DNA from: JADKCL01 sp046050405
GTDB taxonomy: Bacteria > Bacteroidota > Bacteroidia > J057 > JADKCL01
DNA: 17,846 bases
Direction of reading: 5' to 3'
Assembly: GCA_046050405.1 (NCBI GenBank)
Contig: JBJOPY010000195.1
Coordinates: forward strand, 1 to 17,846
Shown: one piece after another, positions 7,795-14,806 of the stretch
Layout: every line of letters starts with the position of its first letter
How positions within the stretch are numbered: the first letter of the stretch is position 1
The notes under the pieces: model-generated
Told to the model about the DNA's origin: nothing
Database searches by the model: none
Seen by the model: the letters and a program-made list of their open reading frames with translations, nothing else
Translations under genes and position numbers: made by a program

Positions 7795-7995
7795 TCAACT
7801 CTTCCTGTTTCCGAGAAAGTAAGCCAATCCGATCGAACCAACCAGCAGCACTGCCAGGACAATGCGCTCGATGGCGATATTGCCTTCCTTTTCAAGCGGC
7901 TCCAGAAGGCTCGCGCCAGATACGAAGGAATAGATCAGGAGAGAACCAAAAAACAAAAGGCCGCCAAACAGTACGACCGCATTCATGTTTTTCAT
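7795..7995 (-). CDS. Small two-helix membrane protein, 66 aa
   Basis: Two hydrophobic helices are visible: residues ~5-27 (NAVVLFGGLLFFGSLLIYSFV) and ~42-61 (ERIVLAVLLVGSIGLAYFLG), joined by a charged loop EPLEKEGNIAIER and ending in a basic NRKS tail. No family name recognised. Start could be ATG 7993-7995 or 7984-7986. The clean frame, hydrophobic pattern and basic tail support a real inner-membrane protein. It converges with yebC and stands alone; function unknown. Confidence 0.65.
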   Translation of the reverse strand: MKNMNAVVLFGGLLFFGSLLIYSFVSGASLLEPLEKEGNIAIERIVLAVLLVGSIGLAYFLGNRKS

Positions 7996-8031
7996 AGCAC
8001 GTTCAGATAGAGGTTACCATTTTTCAAGCAC

Positions 8032-8130
8032 TCATGGCCAATTAATCGCTGCTTGAGCCGTCTGAAAGTTAGGATGTTTAGGCTTGAATTCCACATCCAT
8101 CAACCAAAAGTCCAGTGATTTTTTCGACAT
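8032..8130 (-). CDS. Candidate small protein or gene remnant, 32 aa
   Basis: ATG 8128-8130 to TGA 8032-8034 reads MSKKSLDFWLMDVEF then KPKHPNFQ and ends AAINWP. Composition looks coding and differs from random frames of this genome. It lies upstream of the two-helix membrane protein on the same strand, with a 36-base gap. No family is recognised; it may be the start of a lost gene. The adjoining 8131-8381 stretch shows no supported gene, although ATG 8380-8382 overlaps the DUF6702 stop as TGATG and opens a 71-codon frame of poor composition. Confidence 0.25.
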   Translation of the reverse strand: MSKKSLDFWLMDVEFKPKHPNFQTAQAAINWP

Positions 8131-8381
8131 TACAGGTTGAGTACTACGTAAGGGATTGATTGTCTTTCACTTTGTATGCAATTGCGGCACTGTAATTTGT
8201 TGGTTGGAACAGGCCTTCCCTGGCCTCCCTGCATACCATTTGTGGCCTCGCGTTGTGCATTTCGGATGGAATCCGGCATGATTTCCTACGCTGGCTGGTG
8301 CCTTCAGCCGGGGGACTACAGTCTCAGATCTGTCCAGGGATGCCTCTTCGTCGCCAATGGGCGGAATCTGAATGGGACTCA

Positions 8382-8933
8382 TCACATGAGGCGTCCGGTG
8401 GCCTCCCGTTTGTTCAGGAAGAGGCTCCTGGTCTGCCCGGAGGCATTCAAATGGATGATGTTCTTCTGGTCGTCAAATGCCTCCATCAGTACGCGATTGG
8501 TGATTTGAAGACTCGAAATTACTGGGACCTTGAAAACCTCGAGGTAGCACCAGGTCGCATCGGGTTCTATTTCCTTGCCCACCCATTCGAGCACTGAGGG
8601 TTGGTCGTTCACGCGAATCGCCAGGCGATTCTGGAAGTATTCCAGCAAAAGTCGATTGGCGTCAGGTGACTCGCGGGGCTCGCCCAGTCGCAGCTCGCCC
8701 CCGCCAAGGCTTCGCATCGTATGCTCCAGGTCATCCGTGAAAATCCGGAGCGTGATCTCCAGGGACTGTGTCTGTGGATTGTGGTCGATTTGCGTGATGG
8801 AAACATGGAAATCATGTGGGGCCATGCTTCCCGACATCAGGACTGCACTGAGTAGGAAAGCCACTGCATGCATTCTGCCACGCAGTCTCTGTGGAAGCCG
8901 GTCGTGTCGGAGGAGGGTCGCCGTGCCTTCCAT
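8382..8933 (-). CDS. DUF6702 family protein, exported
   Basis: About 183 aa. The conserved body begins PHDFHVSITQIDHNPQTQSLEI and continues with ITLRIFTDDLEHTMRS, matching the DUF6702 family as I know it from Bacteroidota. A hydrophobic segment MHAVAFLLSAVLMSGSMA gives a likely Sec signal peptide with cleavage before PHDFHV. I chose ATG 8931-8933 because it follows the peptidase stop by one base (TGA-A-ATG), implying translational coupling; the internal ATG 8871-8873 would give a shorter, more canonical signal peptide. It is last in the hupE-peptidase-DUF6702 group. DUF6702 function is unknown; co-occurrence suggests a periplasmic partner of the peptidase or HupE protein. Confidence 0.85.
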   Translation of the reverse strand: MEGTATLLRHDRLPQRLRGRMHAVAFLLSAVLMSGSMAPHDFHVSITQIDHNPQTQSLEITLRIFTDDLEHTMRSLGGGELRLGEPRESPDANRLLLEYFQNRLAIRVNDQPSVLEWVGKEIEPDATWCYLEVFKVPVISSLQITNRVLMEAFDDQKNIIHLNASGQTRSLFLNKREATGRLM

Positions 8934-8934
8934 T

Positions 8935-11241
8935 TCACTTTCCCAGGCCATTCTGCCGCATTGGGTTGGGCTCCAAGTGTCCGCGGCTCTTGTAAAGCTG
9001 GAATCGGGTGGGTTGCATCACAGGAGGCCAATTGTTATTGTCCATGTTCACATCCGCAGTTTCCAGGAACGGATCCAACCGGACTGCCTTCACTTCCTTG
9101 GGATAGATAAAGACCTTCTTGATGGTCTTCTCGTCCATTTTCCAGATTTCGGCAGGGATGCGTTCGGTCACCTTGCTACCATCCGTGAATTCGAATTCCA
9201 GGATGACCGGCATTGGAAGGCCGCCGAGGTTGGAGAGCGTCAGGTCGTAGTAATTCGCGCTGGAGTGGAGCAGAGCCTTCTCATCCTCATCCAGCCTGCT
9301 CAGGAAGAGTTTGTAGTCTTCCTCCTGTAAAGTCGTCACAGCGAGCGGGTCATAGTGGTTGTAAAAGTCCCGGAGGGTGGTGTCACGGTCGATAAGGGGG
9401 GCGGGGATCGCTGTCTTGTTTCTGGTGTCGCCGATGTACTCGGGGGTGGGTGTGCCTTGCGTACCGCTCATGGCATGCTCCTGGGAGGGGTTTTTGGTAT
9501 GGATGCGAAGCCATTTGACATTGTCCAGGCTGAGGTCCACATGTTCTGTGCTGTAAAACCATCCTCTCCAGAACCAGTCGAGGTCTACCGCGCTGGCGTC
9601 TTCCATCGTTCGGAAGAAGTCGGCGGGGGAGGGATGCTTGAAGACCCATCTGCGGCAATATTCCTTGAAAGCGAAGTCAAACAACTCGCGCCCCATGATG
9701 GTCTCCCGCAGGATGTTCAATCCAGTTGCGGGCTTGCCGTAGGCAGTGTTACCGAATTGGTAGAGGCTTTCGCTATTGGTCATGATGGGAGAAATCTGCG
9801 ACTTGTCACCCTTCATGTAGTCGACGATCATGGCTGGTTTACCTCTCAGGGAAGGATAGTTGCGATCCCATTCCATCTCGGTCAGAAACTGAACGAACGT
9901 GTTCAGGCCTTCGTCCATCCATGTCCATTGGCGCTCGTCACTGTTGATGATCATCGGGAAGAAATTGTGACCTACTTCATGGATTATCACCGAGATCATT
10001 CCATACTTGTTTCGTTCGGAGTAGGTACCATCCGCATCCGGGCGCCCACCGTTGAAGCTTATCATCGGGTATTCCATGCCGATGTTTTTCGTATGGACGG
10101 AGTAGGCGACGGGGTAGGGGTAGTCGATGGTGTACTTGGAGTAGGTACGGATCGTATGGGCGACAACCTTGGTGCTGTATTTTTCCCAGAGCGGGTTGCC
10201 CTCCTTGGGATAGAGGCTTTGGGCGAGGACGACCCGGTCGCCGAACTTGACCCCCATGGCATCCCAGATGAATTTCCGGGAGCTGGCAAAGGCGAAATCG
10301 CGGACATTCTCGGCATGGAATTCCCATGTTTTCTTGCCTTTTGCCTTGTTTTTTTCGGCTTCACGGGCTTCCGGCTCGGTGACGATCATCACTGGCACCT
10401 CCGAGGCCATGGCCTTCGAGAGCCGTTGCCTCTGCACAGCTGTAAGCACCTTCTCCGGGTTCTGCATCACGCCTGTGGCACCCACCACATGGTCCTCGGG
10501 CACGGTGATCCTGACCTTGTAGTCGCCGAAGGGAAGGGCGAACTCTCCCTGCCCCAGGAATTGCTTGTTTTGCCAGCCAGCGACTTCATTGTACACGGCC
10601 ATCCGGGGGAAGAATTGCGCGATGGTGTAGATATAGTTTTGCTCGGCTGGAAAGTATTCCATCCCTGAGCGACCGCCGACCTTTCCACGGTCATTGATAT
10701 TGTACCACCACTTGATCTGGAAGGAGTAGCTGGCCCTGGGCTTGAGTACTTGCGGCAGGTCAATCCGCATCATGGTTTTGTTGACCGTAAAAGGCAGGTT
10801 TTGGCCTTTGGTGTCGCGGACATAGTCGAGCCTGAAACCACCATCGAAGTCCTGGTGCATCCTGGTGAGCTCATCGAAGGGCATCTGGTCACGCAGGGAA
10901 CCTGTCCGAACCTTCTTGGCGTCGCTGTCACGATGGAAAATGTTCTGATCCAGCTGAAGCCACAGGTAGCTGAGGGGATCCGGCGAATTGTTCCAATAGG
11001 TAATCGTCTCGACGCCACGGAGGATCTGCTTTTCGTCATCGATTTCGACCTCCATCTGATAGTCAGCCTTCTGCTGGTAGTATTCGTGGCCGGGAGCCCC
11101 AGAGGCAGTGCGATAGGCATTCGGCGTCGGCAACTCCTGCTGCAACTGCTTGAATCTGCTCTGGTCATTGTAAACCTGCGCCTGTGCCGCCGACATGGCG
11201 AAGCCGAAAAACACAAACCACCAACCTTGCCGTAAATTCAT
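8935..11241 (-). CDS. M1 family zinc metallopeptidase, exported
   Basis: A 768-aa protein starting at ATG 11239-11241. Signal peptide MNLRQGWWFVFFGFAMSAAQAQ places it outside the cytoplasm. The gluzincin site is complete: H421-E422-V-G-H425, then 18 residues, then E444 (WMDEGLN), the M1 HExxH-X18-E pattern. The usual GxMEN exopeptidase motif is present as I-G-M-E-Y (E390, Asn replaced by Tyr), so aminopeptidase specificity is uncertain. An N-terminal M1 beta domain (residues ~55-260) precedes the catalytic domain; the C-terminal ~250 residues include FRTMEDAS and a final beta-rich part. The open frame upstream to 11487 is not conserved and overlaps hupE. A TATTTTTG box 22 bases upstream may add a second promoter within the cluster. 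Confidence 0.93.
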   Translation of the reverse strand: MNLRQGWWFVFFGFAMSAAQAQVYNDQSRFKQLQQELPTPNAYRTASGAPGHEYYQQKADYQMEVEIDDEKQILRGVETITYWNNSPDPLSYLWLQLDQNIFHRDSDAKKVRTGSLRDQMPFDELTRMHQDFDGGFRLDYVRDTKGQNLPFTVNKTMMRIDLPQVLKPRASYSFQIKWWYNINDRGKVGGRSGMEYFPAEQNYIYTIAQFFPRMAVYNEVAGWQNKQFLGQGEFALPFGDYKVRITVPEDHVVGATGVMQNPEKVLTAVQRQRLSKAMASEVPVMIVTEPEAREAEKNKAKGKKTWEFHAENVRDFAFASSRKFIWDAMGVKFGDRVVLAQSLYPKEGNPLWEKYSTKVVAHTIRTYSKYTIDYPYPVAYSVHTKNIGMEYPMISFNGGRPDADGTYSERNKYGMISVIIHEVGHNFFPMIINSDERQWTWMDEGLNTFVQFLTEMEWDRNYPSLRGKPAMIVDYMKGDKSQISPIMTNSESLYQFGNTAYGKPATGLNILRETIMGRELFDFAFKEYCRRWVFKHPSPADFFRTMEDASAVDLDWFWRGWFYSTEHVDLSLDNVKWLRIHTKNPSQEHAMSGTQGTPTPEYIGDTRNKTAIPAPLIDRDTTLRDFYNHYDPLAVTTLQEEDYKLFLSRLDEDEKALLHSSANYYDLTLSNLGGLPMPVILEFEFTDGSKVTERIPAEIWKMDEKTIKKVFIYPKEVKAVRLDPFLETADVNMDNNNWPPVMQPTRFQLYKSRGHLEPNPMRQNGLGK

Positions 11242-11262
11242 TGCAGTAACGGATCTGGGAAA

Positions 11263-11270
11263 CAAAAATA
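11263..11270 (-). promoter_or_regulatory. Candidate -7 box for the M1 peptidase gene
   Basis: Minus-strand TATTTTTG matches TAnnTTTG exactly and sits 21 bases before the ATG at 11241, within the 148-base gap after hupE. No clear -33 TTG element was found. Confidence 0.35.
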
Positions 11271-11389
11271 AGTTAAAAATGATCCTAGGAAGGGGGTTAA
11301 TAAGTGCCAAAACCGAGGATGCAATTCGGTCGGTTTCCCTTGGAAACAGTCGAGGGCCATCCAGGATCTCCGGGTCGTGGGAGTTCGTT

Positions 11390-11959
11390 TCAGATTCGCT
11401 GGGCCATGAGCCAAAAGGCCACTGCGGCTGCGGAAAGTGAAACCCCAGTCTGCCACCATCGTCTCGGCAGTTGGAGTTGGAAGGCACCCGCCGCCATAAG
11501 CAAGATCGCCCCCACGATCAGACATTGGCCAGCCTCTACACCGAGGTTGAAAAACAGCATCGGCTTCAGGACATGGCCCCCCTGGCCTAGCAAGCTTCTG
11601 AAATAGCTGCTGAATCCCAGCCCGTGAACCAGTCCGAACCCAAGCGCGGCAAGGTACCTTGGCCATTGCCAGGCAGCTTCGGCCCGCCTGCGTGCAAGAT
11701 TCCCGATTGCCGTCAGCAGGATGGTCAGAGGAATCAGGAATTCCACCATCTCACTGTTCGCGGGGATCATCTCCAGGCTTGTGAGCGCCAGTGTAAGGGA
11801 ATGTCCCACCGTAAAGGCAGTGACCAATGTAAGCACATCCCTCCAGTCGCCCAGGGAATACGTGCCACATAGCGCGAGTAGGAATAGCATGTGGTCATAC
11901 CCGTCCCAGTCCAAGATATGGCCGTAGCCGAGTCTGAAATAGAGCCATGACTCCGACAT
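11390..11959 (-). CDS. HupE/UreJ family membrane protein
   Basis: A 189-aa polytopic membrane protein with about six helices. The family signature is visible at the N-terminus: GYGHILDWDGYDHMLFLLAL, including H14, D22 and H23, then TVGHSLTLAL (H53) and GLVHGLGFSSYF. HupE/UreJ proteins are linked to nickel (or cobalt) transport for hydrogenase and urease, but no such enzyme is encoded here; the Bacteroidota paralogues next to M1 peptidase and DUF6702 have no established substrate. Start ATG 11957-11959; TAAATTTT at 11976-11983 (-) is a one-mismatch -7 box. First gene of the cluster. Metal transport is inference. Confidence 0.9.
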   Translation of the reverse strand: MSESWLYFRLGYGHILDWDGYDHMLFLLALCGTYSLGDWRDVLTLVTAFTVGHSLTLALTSLEMIPANSEMVEFLIPLTILLTAIGNLARRRAEAAWQWPRYLAALGFGLVHGLGFSSYFRSLLGQGGHVLKPMLFFNLGVEAGQCLIVGAILLMAAGAFQLQLPRRWWQTGVSLSAAAVAFWLMAQRI

Positions 11960-12073
11960 CAGGGGAAAAATAGGAAAAATTTAAGATCCGGATGGCTTCT
12001 GCCAGCGGGGAGAATTGCATTCCCGGGTACCCCTGGAGATTCAAAGCCGGAGGCGGGGAATGGGGGAGCCATG

Positions 12074-12184
12074 CTAGCACGCATCGGCGTTCCATTCCAC
12101 AAATGCCATGTGGTTGGCTCCTGCGATTTCAATTCCTTTGGCTAATCCACCTACTCCCGAGAAAAGTTCAAGGCTGTTCAGCAT
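12074..12184 (-). pseudogene. N-terminal remnant of a C5-cytosine DNA methyltransferase
   Basis: Minus-strand ATG 12182-12184 opens MLNSLELFSGVGGLAKG followed by IEIAGANHMAFVEWNADAC and a TAG at 12074-12076. This is the start of a C5-MTase: motif I FxGxGG (FSGVGG) binds S-adenosylmethionine, and motif II has the acidic residue (VEW). Only 36 codons survive of a family normally 300-400 aa; the catalytic PC motif IV, target-recognition domain and motifs VIII-X are absent. After the TAG the sequence turns GC-rich and no frame down to hupE is clearly MTase-like, so a deletion junction probably lies near 12075. It begins four bases after the endonuclease remnant, as in type II R-M operons. Confidence 0.85.
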
Positions 12185-12188
12185 GGAT

Positions 12189-12476
12189 TCACAATTGTGA
12201 TTTGAAGTATTTTTCGATCTTCTTCTCTACATTTTCAACCGTAGATGTTGTTCCCAGACACTTGTCGACTCAGGGTCTGCCTACATGAAAGATGTCCCAC
12301 TCTGATTTAGCTTGATTGTATCTCCCAGCACCTGGGTCATGGTTTCCAAAGCCGTCAATTTTTGTGTTCCAAATAGGTTTGTAATGGCGAATTAGTGCCA
12401 CATCAACCGTGCCGATCAAGTGATCGGCAGCATCCTCTAAAATCATGAACCTGCAAGAGAAATCTTATTGTTCAAT
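12189..12476 (-). pseudogene. C-terminal remnant of an Eco29kI-family (GIY-YIG) restriction endonuclease
   Basis: On the minus strand DFSCRFMILEDAADHLIG is followed by LIRHYKPIWNTKIDGFGNHD, PGAGRYNQAKSEWD and HVGRP, then TGA (12270-12272) and VDKCLGTTSTVENVEK up to a final TGA at 12189-12191. The YKPxWN...DGFGNHDPGxGRY...WD..HxGRPW pattern is the conserved end of Eco29kI-type enzymes. The internal TGA stands where the family usually has Trp (GRPW), so it looks like TGG to TGA. An upstream TAA (12465-12467) also breaks the frame, and the N-terminal GIY-YIG catalytic part is missing. An intact enzyme of this family has about 200 aa; roughly 90 codons remain. The expected metal-binding Glu, 12 residues before the conserved Asn of WN, reads Asp here. 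Assignment is from motif memory, not a search. Confidence 0.8.
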
Positions 12477-12629
12477 GAAAAAACTCTTGCAAAAAAATTA
12501 TCCACAATCCAGCATGGAGGTCTTGGGAATCTGATCCCGAAAGTTCCAATTACCGGGAGGAGTCCGGGCGCGAAAAACCCGCGTCCGCGATGGCAAGCGT
12601 AACAGCTGGATCATCCCCTGCGGCAAGCG

Positions 12630-14312
12630 TCACTCATTCCGTCCGCTGCGCAGGATCGAAATGAGCAAGAAGAACCCCGTGACCGCAGCCAGGAGGAAGA
12701 AGCCAACGCTAACCTGCGGAATGTTCCCCCCCTCCCGGTAGCCGGGGGAGGCGGTCATCACCACCGCGCCTGAAACCAGCATGGCCGCCACCACCAGGGC
12801 CAGGGCCAGCCGGTTCCCGATGCTGTCCAAGGTATCCATCAGCCGCTCGATGCCAGCATGGCGCACCTCCATGGATATCTGCCCCTTCCGAATCTTGCGC
12901 AGAATGGACTTGACCTCATTCGGGAAGGCCGTGAGGAAAGAAAACAGGGATTGACCACGTGTATAGACCTCCTTGACGATATTCCCGGGGCTGAACTGCT
13001 CGGCAAGCAGCTTGGCACCGAACGGCTTGACATGATCCAGGGTGTTGAGCTTCGGGTGGATCATCTTGCCGATACCCTCCAGAATGGCCAATGCGCGGAA
13101 AATCAGGAAGACTCCCGGCGGTACGGCCATCTTGTTCTTGTAGATGATCGTCTGCAAGCGTTGCGACATGTCCGCGATGGAGGTTTCATCCACATCCAGG
13201 TATGCGAAATCCTCGATCAGGTCATTCAGCTCCATCTCCAAGATGCGCATGTCCTTGATGTCATGCTCAATGGCGAGTGCCCTGAGGTTCGATGCCATTT
13301 GATGCGCATCATGGTTGGCCATGCCGACGAAGACACCCGCAAAGGCAAACTTGTCCTTGGGCAGCATCTTGCCAACCATCCCGAAGTCGATCAGGACAAT
13401 GCGGCCATCCTCCTGGATCACGACATTGCCAGGATGCGGGTCGGCGTGGAAATAGCCAAATTCGAAGATCTGCGTCAGGTAGATGTTCAGCCCACGCTCT
13501 GCGATGGTCGTCGGTTCGAGGCCCCACTCCCTCAATCTCTCCAGGTCCGTGATCTTGCAGCCCTTTACAAACTCGACGATCAGCACCTTGTCCGTGCTCA
13601 AGTCACGGTAGGGCATGGGGACGTAGAAGGTCTTGTTGCCCTTGTAGAAATTCCTGAACTGCTCCATGGCCCTCGCCTCGGCGAGGTACATTAGCTCCTT
13701 CGTCATGGTTTTCTCGAACTGCTCGACAATGCTTCCCGCATTCAGGATGCCTTGCTTCTGAAAGTAACCGTCGGCATAGCCGACAAGGTCCTTGATGATC
13801 TGCAGGTCGCTTCGGATCTGCTCCTTGACCCCCGGTCGCTGAACCTTGACCACCACTTCCTCGCCGCTGAGCAGGCGGGCACGGTGAACCTGCCCGATGG
13901 AGGCAGAACCGATCACATCGCTTTCGAAATAGGAAAACAACTCCTCGATCTTCTTGCCGGTCTCCTGCTCGATCACTGCGATGGCTTCCTCCGTGGGGAA
14001 TGGAGGCACATTGCTCTGCAGCTTCTGCAGCTCCGTGATCAGCTCTTCGGGCAGGATGTCAGGCCGGTTGCTGAGCACCTGGCAAAGTTTCACGAAGGTG
14101 GGGCCGAGTTCCTCGGCGGCCATCCTCACCCTTTCCCAGCGGCTGTATTCGAAGACAGGCCGGCCACGGCGCTGCCAGGTCAGCCTCCGCTTCTGTGAAA
14201 CCAAACCGCGAAGGCGGGAGTGGGTCACAAGATCCTCAAAGCCATACTTGAACAGTACACTGACCACGGCTTTCAGACGCCGGATGTTCTTGATGGTGCG
14301 CGTAATCTGCAT
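12630..14312 (-). CDS. ABC1/AarF/UbiB-family atypical kinase
   Basis: 560 aa, usual length. Family motifs in order: a KxGQ-like element at 75-78 (ELGPTFVKLCQVLSNRPDILP), the Ala/Ser nucleotide loop GSASIGQVH (135-143), the Lys of VVVKVQRPG (K156), the catalytic HADPHPGN (289-296) and DFG (309-311). The C-terminus has two membrane helices (about 505-525 and 535-553), giving inner-membrane anchoring. ABC1K/UbiB proteins are ATPases supporting isoprenoid-quinone biosynthesis; in Bacteroidota this would be menaquinone or general lipid handling, which is inference. The third residue of KxGQ is Cys77 instead of Gly. It follows the phasin-like gene but a strong terminator lies between, so it may need its own promoter. 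Confidence 0.92.
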   Translation of the reverse strand: MQITRTIKNIRRLKAVVSVLFKYGFEDLVTHSRLRGLVSQKRRLTWQRRGRPVFEYSRWERVRMAAEELGPTFVKLCQVLSNRPDILPEELITELQKLQSNVPPFPTEEAIAVIEQETGKKIEELFSYFESDVIGSASIGQVHRARLLSGEEVVVKVQRPGVKEQIRSDLQIIKDLVGYADGYFQKQGILNAGSIVEQFEKTMTKELMYLAEARAMEQFRNFYKGNKTFYVPMPYRDLSTDKVLIVEFVKGCKITDLERLREWGLEPTTIAERGLNIYLTQIFEFGYFHADPHPGNVVIQEDGRIVLIDFGMVGKMLPKDKFAFAGVFVGMANHDAHQMASNLRALAIEHDIKDMRILEMELNDLIEDFAYLDVDETSIADMSQRLQTIIYKNKMAVPPGVFLIFRALAILEGIGKMIHPKLNTLDHVKPFGAKLLAEQFSPGNIVKEVYTRGQSLFSFLTAFPNEVKSILRKIRKGQISMEVRHAGIERLMDTLDSIGNRLALALVVAAMLVSGAVVMTASPGYREGGNIPQVSVGFFLLAAVTGFFLLISILRSGRNE

Positions 14313-14359
14313 TTTTCAGACAAAGAGACCTAAATTAAGAAGAAGCTTCGATTCCAGCG

Positions 14360-14397
14360 GAAACAAAAACGACCCCGTTCCTCGGAACAAGGTCGTT
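14360..14397 (-). terminator. Rho-independent terminator between phasin-like and ABC1 kinase genes
   Basis: Minus strand: AACGACC...GGTCGTT plus an inner GTTCC/GGAAC stem around a 2-base loop, with a small CC/AA internal loop, followed by TTTTTG. It lies 44 bases after the phasin-like stop and 56 bases before the kinase ATG. Confidence 0.8.
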
Positions 14398-14440
14398 CGT
14401 GTGAAAGGGTTCGCCATCGGCGAAGCCAGAACCCTGCCGG

Positions 14441-14806
14441 TCAGGCCTCAGCGGCCTTCTTCGAGGGAGCTTTTTTCTCCGAGGGTGATTCTTCGGTGCT
14501 CGCAGGGTCGTTGATTGCCAGCTTGGCCTCGATGGCGGACAAGCGCGCCTGAAGCTCTTGCATTTGGGTTTGTGTGGCTAGGTTCATCCGGACCATCACT
14601 TCTTCGATCAGCTTCTTCAGCTTGGCCTCAAATTCTTCACGCTTGGTTTCAGTGTTCTTGAACAGTTCATCCATCAGTTTCTTCCCTTCCTCTTGAGACA
14701 ATTTGTCCTCGTCCACCAATCTCTCCACTGACTTCTGAAACTTCTCGACGGTCGTAGAAACAAGGCCCACACCCGTGTACACGAACTTTTTAAACAGACT
14801 TTCCAT
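14441..14806 (-). CDS. Phasin-family-like coiled-coil protein
   Basis: 121 aa. A short N-terminal helix (MESLFKKFVYTGVGLVSTT) is followed by a long, highly charged helix (residues ~20-95) with heptad-like Leu/Ile spacing, e.g. KLSQEEGKKLMDELF, EEFEAKLKKLIEEV and MQELQARLSAIEAKL, and by an Ala/Lys/Ser-rich tail ending KKAAEA. This matches phasin / polyhydroxyalkanoate-synthesis-regulator-like proteins that coat granules or bind partners through coiled coils; the basic tail resembles PhaF-type proteins. No PHA synthase is in the window, so the granule role is unproven. Start ATG 14804-14806. The neighbouring ABC1 kinase is commonly found with phasin-like genes. Confidence 0.75.
   Translation of the reverse strand: MESLFKKFVYTGVGLVSTTVEKFQKSVERLVDEDKLSQEEGKKLMDELFKNTETKREEFEAKLKKLIEEVMVRMNLATQTQMQELQARLSAIEAKLAINDPASTEESPSEKKAPSKKAAEA

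Noticed and set aside
8167..8385. 71-codon ORF coupled to the DUF6702 stop by TGATG
   Set aside because: The overlap is suggestive, but the sequence is low in hydrophobic blocks and resembles intergenic DNA; kept only as a remark.
9355..10668. 437-codon plus-strand open frame
   Set aside because: Antisense shadow of the M1 peptidase gene, whose zinc site and signal peptide establish the true frame.
11960..12073. Possible C-terminal piece of the methyltransferase (GMQFSPLAEAIRIL, minus strand)
   Set aside because: Faint resemblance to motif X (GNxVPPLLAxAI) only; too weak to call.
12858..13694. 278-codon plus-strand open frame
   Set aside because: Antisense to the ABC1 kinase gene; Asp/His/Val-rich shadow.
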